The translations under genes and the position numbers were made by a program. The notes beneath the pieces were generated by a model that saw only the letters and a program-made list of their open reading frames with translations, did not search any database and was not told where the DNA came from. Positions 45,714 through 58,100 of a DNA stretch of 64,000 nt are shown piece after piece; position 1 is the stretch's first letter, and every line of letters begins with the position of its first letter. This DNA is from Paralichthys olivaceus (lineage: Eukaryota; Chordata; Actinopteri; Pleuronectiformes; Paralichthyidae): positions 91,001 through 155,000 of the forward strand of contig NC_091108.1 in NCBI RefSeq assembly GCF_024713975.1, given 5' to 3'.

Positions 45714-48700
45714 ATGTCGGTGGTCGGGTGTGTACCTGGACAGTTTGATGACGCCGTGGAGAACAGGTGAGATCACGTGTTTGTTCTGTTCCAGAAACGA
45801 AATAAAACTAGTGTTTGATTGACAAGTCGATCGATTGATTAATGTCTGGACTCTAAACTGAGAGTTTAAAGTTGTTCACTTTCAGTCTGACGTGATTTGT
45901 GGTTATCAGAGTAACTTCAGGTTTAATTCAGAGTTTTCAATCCTACGAAGCTCGTTCACTTCTTATCGGGGTAAATCACCATGGTAACTTGGCTTCATGT
46001 GACCACTTAGCCTGATTGCTATTGTTAGGTTAAGTTCAGCTGGATAACTGAAAGATATCCTGGGTATGTTTAACTCACGTTGTAGTACAGGGCCCAGTTC
46101 TGTGATCGGGTCTCAGGTCAGAGGTCAGACTGTGACATCACCTGGCAGCCACATTAGGTTTTGTTCCTCTGGTTTGCAGCGACCAATCAGAGGTGTCTAC
46201 TGTACGGCATGAGGTCAGTGATGTCACTCTGCAGCCGCCACATCAAGAGGAGGAGGAGGAGGAGGAGGACTACGATGATGATGAAGAGTGGGCATGGCAT
46301 TCAGCAGGAGGAAATCTGACCAAGAGATACAACAGGATGACTCTCAACTCTCAGGTCTGATCACCTGATCAATGAGATCAATGATACTGATTGATGATTG
46401 ATCAGCTGTTTGTTCTGACTCTCGTTTTTTTGGATTTTCAGTCCAATAGACAGAATCCGTCCAATAAGACGCTGCCATCGTCAACGCCTTCTGATAAAGC
46501 TCTAAGGAAATACGAACACAAGATCAACCTGGGTGATTTGTTTTCACTGATTGACCGTACTGGTCAGAGTTTGTTCGCTGAAAATCAATAAATATCGACC
46601 GGGAGTTTGTTCTGATCTTTTTGTGACCGTTTCAGATAAACTGAACTACGCAGACTCTGTGATCAATAAAGTGACGATGATGCAGAAACAGAAAGATGCT
46701 GACACGTACGTGGGGTTATATCTGAATATTGATTTCATCACGTCATGTGACTTTGACTCACTATCTGATTGGCTGCTCTCCACAGGTACAGAGTGAAGGA
46801 CAAATCAGATCGAGCCACAGTCGAACAGGTGAAATGCAGACGCTTTTATTTAGAAAAGGCTTTACAAGAAATGTAAATATATTTCATTTGTTTTATTTTG
46901 AAATCCACTTAAAACCATGATTAAATCAGGAGGACTGAACATAAACATTCTGACCCGAAGGATCAATAACCAGCAGATAATCAATGTTTATTGATCGTCT
47001 CTTCTTTTCCTTCAGGTTTTAGATCCTCGGACTCGAATGATTCTGTTTAAGATGTTGAGTCGTGGAGCAATCTGTGAAATCAACGGCTGCATCAGCACCG
47101 GGAAGGAGGTCAGAGGTCACTCGTCAAGTCATTGATCTAATCTTGAAAAATCATCATTCCACATTTCAAATGTTTACTTTCTGAATACTGTTAATGTGAC
47201 ATTTCACTTTTTCTCCATTTCTTTGTCATCATTATTATTTATTATAGATCACATTTCAGCTTCAGACATTTGAACCTAGTTAGCTTGGCCTCCTAATGTT
47301 AGCCCTAAATATGATGGCTGTGGTCTTTTCAGCTAGTCGCTCATCAGGTGATAAGTTAAATGTCAGGAACAGGAAGTCACAAACAGGTTATTTGATTTCA
47401 GGCGAACGTTTATCACGCCAGCACTTCGGCCGGAGAACGCCGCGCCATCAAGATCTACAAGACGTCCATCTTGCTGTTCAAAGACCGAGACAAATACGTC
47501 AGTGGAGAGTTCAGGTGAGTCCCACCACAGAAGAAGAACGGTTCAGGCTGTTTGACTCACTCTTTAATCACTATATAGCAGGTCTGTCCGAATGTTTGTG
47601 TAAATGTAAATACGAGTATCACAACACAAACTGTGACACTTTGTTATTTCAAGAGTAAAGTAAACATTTAAAATTTCCTATGGGACATTCAGTCCTTTGA
47701 AGTTGACTTTGTAGTTGTTTGATTTGCTCAAGAGTTTATGAGACACGCAGTTCTTCAACTACACTCTTTTTTGTGTTCAGTAACAGGGTTCTAAATTCTT
47801 CTGTTGCTTCCAGGTTCCGTCACGGTTACTGCAAAGGGAACCCCAGGAAGATGGTGAGAACCTGGGCAGAGAAGGAGATGAGGAACCTCATCAGGTCAGA
47901 ACCTGTAGAACACATTAGAAACCACATTAACACACAGGTAGAATTTACTTAAGAACCAATTAGAACCAAATGTCAGAGTTTAGAGGCCAGTTAAACCTGG
48001 TGTAATTGTTAGAACCCTGTAGAAATTGATCTAATTGCAGCTATTTTAATAATTGGTACCCAGTAGAACCGGATTTAATTATCGGTACTCAGTAAAAAGC
48101 CAACAGTGCTTGTGTTCCAGGCTACAGACGGCAGGAATCCCGAGTCCAGAACCTCTGCTGCTCAGAAGTCACGTTCTGCTGATGAGCTTCATTGGAAAAG
48201 ACGACATGTAAGAACCAATCAGTTATTGATCAGTGATGCAAACAGACTAATATGACTGTTATGTTGTGTACTGATTGTGTACTGATCCTGTGTTGATCAG
48301 GCCGGCTCCTCTGCTGAAGAATGCATCGTTGTCGGAGTCGAAGGCTCGTGAGCTCTACCTGCAGGTTCTACAGAACATGAGGAAAATGTTTCAAGAAGCT
48401 CGTCTCGTCCACGCCGACCTCAGCGAGTTCAACATGCTGTAAGGCCACGCCCACCAGCAGGACACACCCACCACAGACGCCTCTTCAAAATAAAAATTCC
48501 TGTGAAATTTCTGTAGAATTAGGATCTTTACAGTCAATCAATCAATCAAATGTATTTATATAGCACGGTATCACAACAAACAGCTGTCTCATGGTGCTGC
48601 ACAAAAGTCCAAGATCTTAAGAAACAAAAAATCCAACTTGTTCCCCACCGAGCAAGCATGAGCAACAGCGGGGAGGAAAAACTCCCAAGTGGAAGAAAAA

Positions 48701-50332
48701 CTTCCAAGTGGAAGAAACCTCCGGCAGAACCGGGCTCGGTGTGGACGACCTCTGGCTGGACCGGTTGGGGTGATGGAGAAAGAACAAGTAATACAGGGGA
48801 ACAAAAGGAAATGAAGGGGGCTGTGGAGACAGTGTCAGGTCAGGGGCTTGAATCCAGCCTGGGAATCTCCACATGGACGTTTGCATGATCTTCCAAGGGC
48901 GCGTTGGTCCCCCCGGGAACTCTTGCCTCCCTCATGGTCCAACATGCGCAGTAGAGATTTATTGATCAACAGGCAGCGTTGGACTGAATGTGAAACTGCT
49001 CTTTGAATACAAACTACAGATTGTTTTTTTCTTGTCACCTGAACGCAGGTATCACAACGGAGACGCTTACATCATCGACGTGTCACAGTCGGTAGAACAC
49101 GATCACCCTCATGCTCTGGAGTTCCTTAGGAAGGACTGCTGCAACGTGAACGGTGATAGTTACTGTTTTCACTCCTCGTTCAAAAGATGAAATGATTTGT
49201 GTCGTCGTCAGTGACGTCGCACTGAAGGAAACTGACTGTCTGCTTCTGTTTCCCAGAGTTCTTTGTGAAGCACGGTGTGGCGGTGATGACAGTCAGAGAG
49301 CTGTTTGACTTCATCACCGACCCGTCCATCACCTGTCACAACATCGATCAATACCTGGAAAAGGTCTGATACCATCCAGCACAAAACATTCTCAGAAAGA
49401 ATCTGCTTGTTGGTTTATTGTTGTGTCTGTTTTGTCTAGGCGATGGTGATTGCAGCTGAACGCACGTCGGAACAGCGATCAGATCAGGATCGAGTGGACG
49501 AAGAGGTCACATGTTGTTTTAGAACGTTTTTCATTCATCAGCTCAACCGTGGTGGCCGCTGTAATCTCATGTGTCAGCCGCAGTTTCATAATAAGCTCCT
49601 CCCACACTAACATGTGAAGTTTGTCGTTGTTGAAATGTGGCGGTGATCTTATCTGCCCTCCCACCACAGGTTGTTACAGTAATAACCACCTGTTTGTGAC
49701 CTTTGACCCACTCCTCCCTCTCAGGTGTTTAAGAAGACCTACATCCCCCGCACGCTGACAGAAGTGAGTCACTACGAGCGAGATGTCGACCTGATGAGGG
49801 CGACGGAGGAAGAGTCGGTTGTCAGCCGTCACGACAATGTGAGTCAAGTTTCTTTGAAGAAAATGTTGACATGATGACGATGGTGGTGATGAAGACCTTT
49901 TTCTCTTCAGATCTTGTATCAGACTCTCACCGGACTGAAGAAAGATCTGTCAGGAGTTCAGACGGTACGTCACCTTACACTAGTATTAGCTTAGCTTAGC
50001 TTAGCCTGACTGTGTTTCACGTCTCCTCAGATTCCTGCTCTCCTGGAGGACGACAAGCATTCATCGTCCTCTTCTTCCTCCTCCTCGGAGGAGGAAGAGG
50101 AAGAGGAGACAGCTGACCAGGAGCAGAATGAGAAAACTCCGATGGACAAAAAGGTGTTTGAGTCTTGCATCTTTGAGGCTTTGAATCTTTGAAATGAAAA
50201 CTAATAGGGAGTTCATTTCAGGAGAAGAAGAAGCAGGTGAAAGAAGCTCAGAGAGAAAAAAGAAAGAACAAGGTCCCAAAACACGTGAAGAAGAGGAAGG
50301 AGAAGGTCGCCAAGATGAAGAAGGGCAGATGA
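45714..50332 (+). CDS. riok1: Atypical serine kinase RIO1
   Basis: Seventeen exons: 45714-45766, 46180-46354, 46442-46532, 46636-46705, 46786-46828, 47016-47108, 47402-47514, 47814-47894, 48121-48207, 48301-48438, 49049-49152, 49257-49363, 49440-49505, 49725-49838, 49911-49964, 50031-50153, 50222-50332; 540 residues (human about 568). The RIO domain is complete: nucleotide loop STGKEANVYHA, catalytic loop [11 protein letters not shown], metal-binding [13 protein letters not shown]. The N-terminus has an acidic [15 protein letters not shown] run. The C-terminus has a serine/acidic run and a basic [14 protein letters not shown] tail. Family role: cytoplasmic maturation of pre-40S ribosomal subunits, and a pICln-competing adaptor for PRMT5. 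AATAAA at 50590-50595. Confidence 0.96.
45965..46097. repeat. Dispersed MITE-like repeat (copy 2, inverted)
   Basis: Reverse-complement partner of 974-1105, in RIOK1 intron 1, ending in GTAGTACAGGGCCC. Confidence 0.5.
48533..48955 (-). mobile_element. LINE 3' end fragment in RIOK1 intron 10, minus strand
   Basis: Starts with the CAATCAATCAATCAAATGTA tail and continues with CGAGCAAGCATGAG, CCTCCGGCAGAACCGGGCTC and CATGGTCCAACATGCGCAGTAG. Closely matches the 3' UTR of the LINE at 28905-29270. Truncated before any reverse transcriptase sequence. Confidence 0.85.
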
Positions 50333-50702
50333 CTTCTTGTGTGTCGCCACGACAAGGATCCCAGTAAACATGAACACCACACTAACAGCTCAAATCTGTC
50401 TCAGCTCAATGTCCACTTACTCAACACAGATGTGGCTGAAAGCTCTGGAAGAAGCTGCGGCTCTGATTGGTTAATAACAAACATTACGAAGGCGTGGCCA
50501 GTGTGGGGGCAGAACCGCAGCAGCTGTGTTCACGAATCTGACTGACTCGAGGTCGAAGGTCACAGACAGAATCTGCAACGCAAACATGAAATAAAACGTC
50601 TTGTTCTTCTGATTCTGATTCTGACTCTTTTATCAGAAACAGTTTTTATGTCACGTCATTTAACAGTGTCGAGTCGACCTAGTAACCATGGAGATGACAC
50701 GA

Positions 50703-51289
<587 letters not shown>

Positions 51290-51290
<1 letters not shown>

Positions 51291-51750
51291 TCAGTTTGTC
51301 TCATAACCAGTTTGTCTCATATTCAGTTTGTCTCATATTCAGTTTGTCTCATAACCAGTTTGTCTCATATTCAGTTTGTCTCATAACCAGTTTGTCTCAT
51401 ATTCACTTTGTCTCATAACCAGTTTGTCTCATATTCACTTTGTCTCATTGATGTCAACAAGCTGCAACGTCCTCTGTCCTTCACTCAACAAGAGTCAAAC
51501 TACAGAGACACTTTCTGAGCAGTAACTGAAGCTCAAGTCACATGTGAGGATCCGTCTCCAGGACACGAGGACAATAGATGCTGATGAACTGAAGACGCCA
51601 ACACAACAACAGATTCACTACATTAGAAGAAACAGTTTGTGACTTCAGGTTTAAAGTATTTGTACATGAGAACATGTCTGATACAGATGAAGGAGCAGAC
51701 ACATGAACTGAGGAGTCACTGATGAAGATGAGGAGACATGTGTATCAACA
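51290..51750 (+). repeat. 16-bp tandem repeat plus duplicated non-coding segment (copy 2)
   Basis: About nine CAGTTTGTCTCATATT units (51290-51445) lead into a 290-base segment nearly identical to 9000-9290. The 16-bp units are more numerous here than in copy 1, where only two or three are present. Confidence 0.85.
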
Positions 51751-51984
51751 AGTCTATCTTCTGATACTGACACACACACGCACACATTGGTTGAGTAGTT
51801 TCTCTATAACTTTTAAGATCTTGACCTTCTATGTAAAGAGCCTTGAGATAATGTATAATATGATTTGGTGCTAGATACACACACACACTGTTTAGTGCAT
51901 GTGTGTTAACTCGGCCCTCAGAAACCATTGATGAGGAAGAAGAGGAGAGAGAGGATGTGAGGGGGAGGGGCCTTCTGGTCCAGG

Positions 51985-52060
51985 CATCGTTTCTATTGGA
52001 TGGGGTTAAGGTTTATTGGGAGTTGAGCTCTGATTGGCTGTTTGTTCTATAAAAAGAAGT
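51985..52060 (+). promoter_or_regulatory. TATA box with upstream CCAAT-type motifs
   Basis: TATAAAA at 52048-52054, with ATTGG (inverted CCAAT) at about 51995 and 52033. A CAG|GTTTCT donor-like site occurs at 52102/52103, exactly where the 9-bp array begins. This could be the promoter and a short non-coding first exon of the IMPA1-type gene at 60843, with the array as its first intron. Inference. Confidence 0.35.
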
Positions 52061-52103
52061 TTAGACGACAAACTTGTTTTCCATTACATGCTTCAGACTC
52101 AGG

Positions 52104-55100
52104 TTTCTATTGTTTCAATTGTTTCTATTGATTCAACTGTTTCTATTGTTTCAACTGTTTCAACTGTTTCTACTGTTTCTATTATTTCTATTGTTTCTAT
52201 TATTTCTACTGTTTCAACTGATTCAACTGTTTCTATTGTTTCAACTGATTCAACTGTTTCTACTGATTCAACTGTTTCTATTGTTTCAACTGTTTCTACT
52301 GTTTCTATTATTTCTATTGTTTCTATTATTTCTACTGTTTCTACTGTTTCTATTATTTCTATTGTTTCTATTGTTTCAACTTTTTCTATTGTTTCTATTG
52401 TTTCTATTGTTTCAACAGTTTCTATTGATTCAACTGTTTCTATTGTTTCAACTGTTTCTATTGTTTCAACTGTTTCTACTGATTCAACTGTTTCTATTGT
52501 TTCAACTGATTCAACTGATTCAACTGTTTCTATTGTTTCAACTGTTTCTACTGTTTCTATTGATTTAACTGTTTCTATTGTTTCAATTGTTTCTACTGAT
52601 TCAACTGTTTCTATTGTTTCAACTGTTTCTATTGATTTAACTGTTTCTATTGTTTCTACTGTTTCTATTGATTTAACTGTTTCTATTGTTTCTACTGTTT
52701 CTATTGATTTAACTGTTTCTATTGTTTCTACTGTTTCTATTGTTTCTATTGTTTCTATTGTTTCTATTGATTCAACTGTTTCTACTGATTCAACAGTTTC
52801 TATTGTTTCTATTGTTTCAACTGTTTCTATTGTTTCAACTGTTTCTATTGTTTCTATTGTTTCAACTGTTTCTACTGTTTCTATTGTTTCAACTGTTTCT
52901 ATTGTTTCTATTGTTTCTATTGTTTATATTGATTCAACTGTTTCTACTGATTCAACAGTTTCTATTGTTTCTATTGTTTCAACTGTTTCTATTGTTTCAA
53001 CTGTTTCTATTGTTTCTATTGATTTAACTGTTTCTACTGTTTCTATTGTTTCAACTGTTTCTATTGATTCAACTGTTTCTATTGTTTCAACTGTTTCTAT
53101 TGTTTCAACAGTTTCTATTGTTTCTATTGATTTAACTGTTTCTACTGTTTCTACTGTTTCAACTGTTTCTATTGTTTCTATTGTTTCAACTGTTTCTATT
53201 GTTTCAACAGTTTCTATTGTTTCTATTGATTTAACTGTTTCTATTGTTTCAACAGTTTCTATTGTTTCTATTGATTTAACTGTTTCTACTGTTTCTACTG
53301 TTTCTATTGTTTCAACTGTTTCTATTGATTCAACTGTTTCTATTGTTTCAACAGTTTCTATTGTTTCTATTGATTTAACTGTTTCTACTGTTTCAACTGT
53401 TTCTATTGTTTCAACTGTTTCTATTGTTTCTATTGTTTCAACTGTTTCTATTGTTTCAACAGTTTCTATTGTTTCTATTGATTTAACTGTTTCTATTGTT
53501 TCTACTGTTTCTATTGATTTAACTGTTTCTATTGTTTCTATTGTTTCTATTGTTTCTATTGATTCAACTGTTTCTACTGATTCAACTGTTTCTATTGTTT
53601 CTATTGTTTCTATTGTTTCAACTGTTTCTATTGTTTCTATTGATTTAACAGTTTCTATTGTTTCTATTGATTTAACTGTTTCTATTGATTTAACTGTTTC
53701 TATTGATTTAACAGTTTCTATTGTTTCTATTGTTTCAACTGTTTCTATTGTTTCAACTGTTTCTATTGTTTCAACTGTTTCTATTGATTTAACAGTTTCT
53801 ATTGTTTCTACTGTTTCAACTGTTTCTATTGTTTCAACTGTTTCTATTGTTTCAACTGTTTCTATTGTTTCAATTGATTTAACAGTTTCTATTGTTTCAA
53901 CAGTTTCTATTGTTTCTACTGTTTCTTTTGTTTCTACTGTTTCTTTTGTTTCAACTGTTTCTATTGTTTCAACTGTTTCTATTGATTCTATTGATTCAAC
54001 TATTTTTATTGATTCAACTGTTTCTATTGTTTCTATTGATTCAACTGTTTCTATTGTTTCTATTGATTCAACTGTTTCTATTGTTTCTATTGATTCAACT
54101 GTTTCTATTGTTTCTATTGATTCAACTGTTTCAACTGTTTCTATTGTTTCAACTGTTTCTACTGTTTCTATTGTTTCTATTGTTTCAACTGTTTCTATTG
54201 TTTCAACTGTTTCTACTGTTTCTATTGTTTCAACTGTTTCTATTGTTTCAACTGTTTCTATTGTTTCAACTGTTTCTATTGATTTAACAGTTTCTATTGT
54301 TTCTATTGTTTCAACTGTTTCTATTGTTTCTACGGTTTCTATTGTTTCAACTGTTTCTATTGTTTCAACTGTTTCTATTGATTCAACTGTTTCTATTGAT
54401 TCTATTGATTCAACTGTTTCTTTTGATTCAACTGTTTCTATTGTTTCTATTGATTCAACTGTTTCTTTTGATTCAACTGTTTCTATTGATTCTTTTGATT
54501 CAACTGTTTCAATTGTTTCTATTGTTTCTATTGATTTAACTGTTTCTCCTGTTTCAGTTGTTTGTACTGTTTTTACTGTTTCTATTGTTTCTACTGTTTC
54601 TATTGTTTCTATTGATTTAACAGTTTCTATTGTTTCTATTGATTTAACTGTTTCTATTGTTTCAACTGTTTCTATTGTTTCAACTGTTTCTATTGTTTCA
54701 ACTGTTTCTATTGATTTAACAGTTTCTATTGTTTCTATTGTTTCTATTGTTTCTATTGATTCAACTGTTTCTATTGTTTCAACAGTTTCTATTGTTTCTA
54801 TTGATTTAACTGTTTCTACTGTTTCAACTGTTTCTATTGTTTCAACTGTTTCTATTGTTTCTATTGTTTCTATTGTTTCAACTGTTTCTATTGTTTCAAC
54901 AGTTTCTATTGTTTCTATTGATTTAACTGTTTCTATTGTTTCTACTGTTTCTATTGATTTAACTGTTTCTATTGTTTCTATTGTTTCAACTGTTTCTATT
55001 GTTTCTATTGATTTAACAGTTTCTATTGATTTAACTGTTTCTATTGTTTCTATTGTTTCTATTGTTTCTATTGATTCAACTGTTTCTACTGATTCAACTG

Positions 55101-58100
55101 TTTCTATTGTTTCTATTGTTTCAACTGTTTCTATTGTTTCTATTGATTTAACAGTTTCTATTGTTTCTATTGATTTAACTGTTTCTATTGATTTAACAGT
55201 TTCTATTGTTTCTATTGTTTCAACTGTTTCTATTGTTTCAACTGTTTCTATTGTTTCAACTGTTTCTATTGATTTAACAGTTTCTATTGTTTCTACTGTT
55301 TCAACTGTTTCTATTGTTTCTATTGATTCAACTGTTTCTATTGATTCAACTGTTTCTACTGATTCAACTGTTTCTATTGTTTCTATTGATTTAACAGTTT
55401 CTGTTGTTTCAACTGTTTCTATTGTTTCAACTGTTTCTATTGTTTCAATTGATTTAACAGTTTCTATTGTTTCAACAGTTTCTATTGTTTCTACTGTTTC
55501 TTTTGTTTCTACTGTTTCTATTGTTTCAACTGTTTCTATTGTTTCAACTGTTTCTATTGATTCTATTGATTCAACTATTTTTATTGATTCAACTGTTTCT
55601 ATTGTTTCAACTGATTCAACTGTTTCTATTGTTTCTATTGATTCAACTGTTTCTATTGTTTCAACTGATTCAACTGTTTCTATTGTTTCTATTGATTCAA
55701 CTGTTTCTATTGATTCAACTGTTTCTATTGTTTCAACTGTTTCTATTGTTTCAACTGTTTCTATTGATTCTATTGATTCTATTGATTCAACTGTTTCTAT
55801 TGTTTCAACTGTTTCTATTGTTTCAACTGTTTCTACTGTTTCTATTGTTTCAACTGTTTCTATTGTTTCAACTGTTTCTATTGTTTCAACTGTTTCTATT
55901 GATTTAACAGTTTCTATTGTTTCTATTGTTTCAACTGTTTCTATTGTTTCTACGGTTTCTATTGTTTCAACTGTTTCTATTGATTCAACTGTTTCAACTG
56001 TTTCTATTGTTTCTACGGTTTCTATTGTTTCAACTGTTTCTATTGATTCAACTGTTTCTATTGTTTCTATTGATTCAACTGTTTCTATTGTTTCTATTGA
56101 TTCAACTGTTTCTTTTGATTCAACTGTTTCTATTGATTCTTTTGATTCAACTGTTTCAATTGTTTCTATTGTTTCAACTGTTTCTATTGATTTAACTGTT
56201 TCTCCTGTTTCAGTTGTTTGTACTGTTTTTACTGTTTCTATTGTTTCTACTGTTTCTATTGATTCAACTGTTTCTACTGTTTCTATTAATCCAACTGTTT
56301 CTATTGTTTCTATTGATTCAACTGTTTCTATTGTTTCTACTGTTTCTATTGTTTCTATTGATTTAACAGTTTCTATTGTTTCTATTGATTTAACTGTTTC
56401 TATTGTTTCAACTGTTTCTATTGTTTCAACTGTTTCTATTGTTTCAACTGTTTCTATTGTTTCAACTGTTTCTATTGATTTAACAGTTTCTATTGTTTCT
56501 ATTGTTTCTATTGTTTCTATTGTTTCTATTGTTTCAATTGTTTCCCCTGTTTCTATTAATCCAACTGTTTCTATTGTTTCTATTGATTCAACTGTTTCTA
56601 TTGTTTCTACTGTTTCTATTGTTTCTATTGATTTAACAGTTTCTATTGTTTCTATTGATTTAACTGTTTCTATTGATTCAACTGTTTCTATTGATTCAAC
56701 TGTTTCTATTGATTCAACTGTTTCTATTGTTTCAACAGTTTCTATTGTTTCTACTGTTTCTATTGATTTCTCTGTTTCTACTGATTCTATTGATTCAACT
56801 GTTTCTATTGTTTCTACTGATTCAACTGTTTCTATTGTTTCTACGGTTTCTATTGTTTCAACTGTTTCTATTGATTCAACTTTTTCTACTGTTTCTATTG
56901 ATTCAACTTTTTCTATTGTTTCTATTGATTCTATTGTTTCAACTGTATTTATTGATTCAACTGTTTCTATTGATTCAACTGTTTCTACTGTTTCTATTAA
57001 TTCAACTGTTTCTATTGTTTCAACTGATTCAACTGTTTCCATTGTTTCTACAGTTTCTATTGTTTCTATTGATTTAACAGTTTCTATTGTTTCTACTGTT
57101 TCAACTATTTCTATTGTTTCAACTGTTTCTATTGTTTCTATTGATTCAGCTGTTTCTATTGTTTCTATTGTTTCTATTGTTTCAACTGTTTCTATTGATT
57201 CAACTGTTTCTATTGATTCAACTGTTTCTATTGTTTCAACTGATTCAACTGATTCAACTGTTTCTACTGATTCAACTGTTTCTATTGTTTCTATTGATTT
57301 AACAGTTTCTATTGTTTCTATTGATTCAACTGTTTCTATTGTTTCTATTGATTTAACAGTTTCTATTGTTTCTATTGATTCAACTGTTTCTATTGATTCA
57401 ACTGTTTCTATTGATTCAACTGTTTCTATTGTTTCTACTGATTCAACTGTTTCCATTGTTTCTACAGTTTCTATTGTTTCTATTGATTTAACAGTTTCTA
57501 TTGTTTCTATTGATTTAACAGTTTCTATTGTTTCTACTGTTTCAACTATTTCTATTGTTTCTATTGTTTCTACTGTTTCTATTGTTTCTATTGATTTAAC
57601 AGTTTCTATTGTTTCTATTGATTTAACTGTTTCTATTGTTTCAACTGTTTCTATTGTTTCAACTGTTTCTATTGTTTCAACTGTTTCTATTGTTTCAACT
57701 GTTTCTATTGATTTAACAGTTTCTATTGTTTCTATTGTTTCTATTGTTTCAATTGTTTCCCCTGTTTCTATTGTTTCAACAGTTTCTATTGATTTAACTG
57801 TTTCTATTGATTCAACTGTTTCTATTGATTCAACTGTTTCTATTGATTCAACTGTTTCTATTGTTTCAACAGTTTCTATTGATTTCTCTGTTTCTACTGA
57901 TTCTATTGATTCAACTGTTTCTATTGTTTCTACTGATTCAACTGTTTCTATTGTTTCTACGGTTTCTATTGTTTCAACTGTTTCTATTGATTCAACTTTT
58001 TCTACTGTTTCTATTGATTCAACTTTTTCTATTGTTTCTATTGATTCTATTGTTTCAACTGTTTCTATTGATTCAACTGTTTCTACTGTTTCTATTAATT

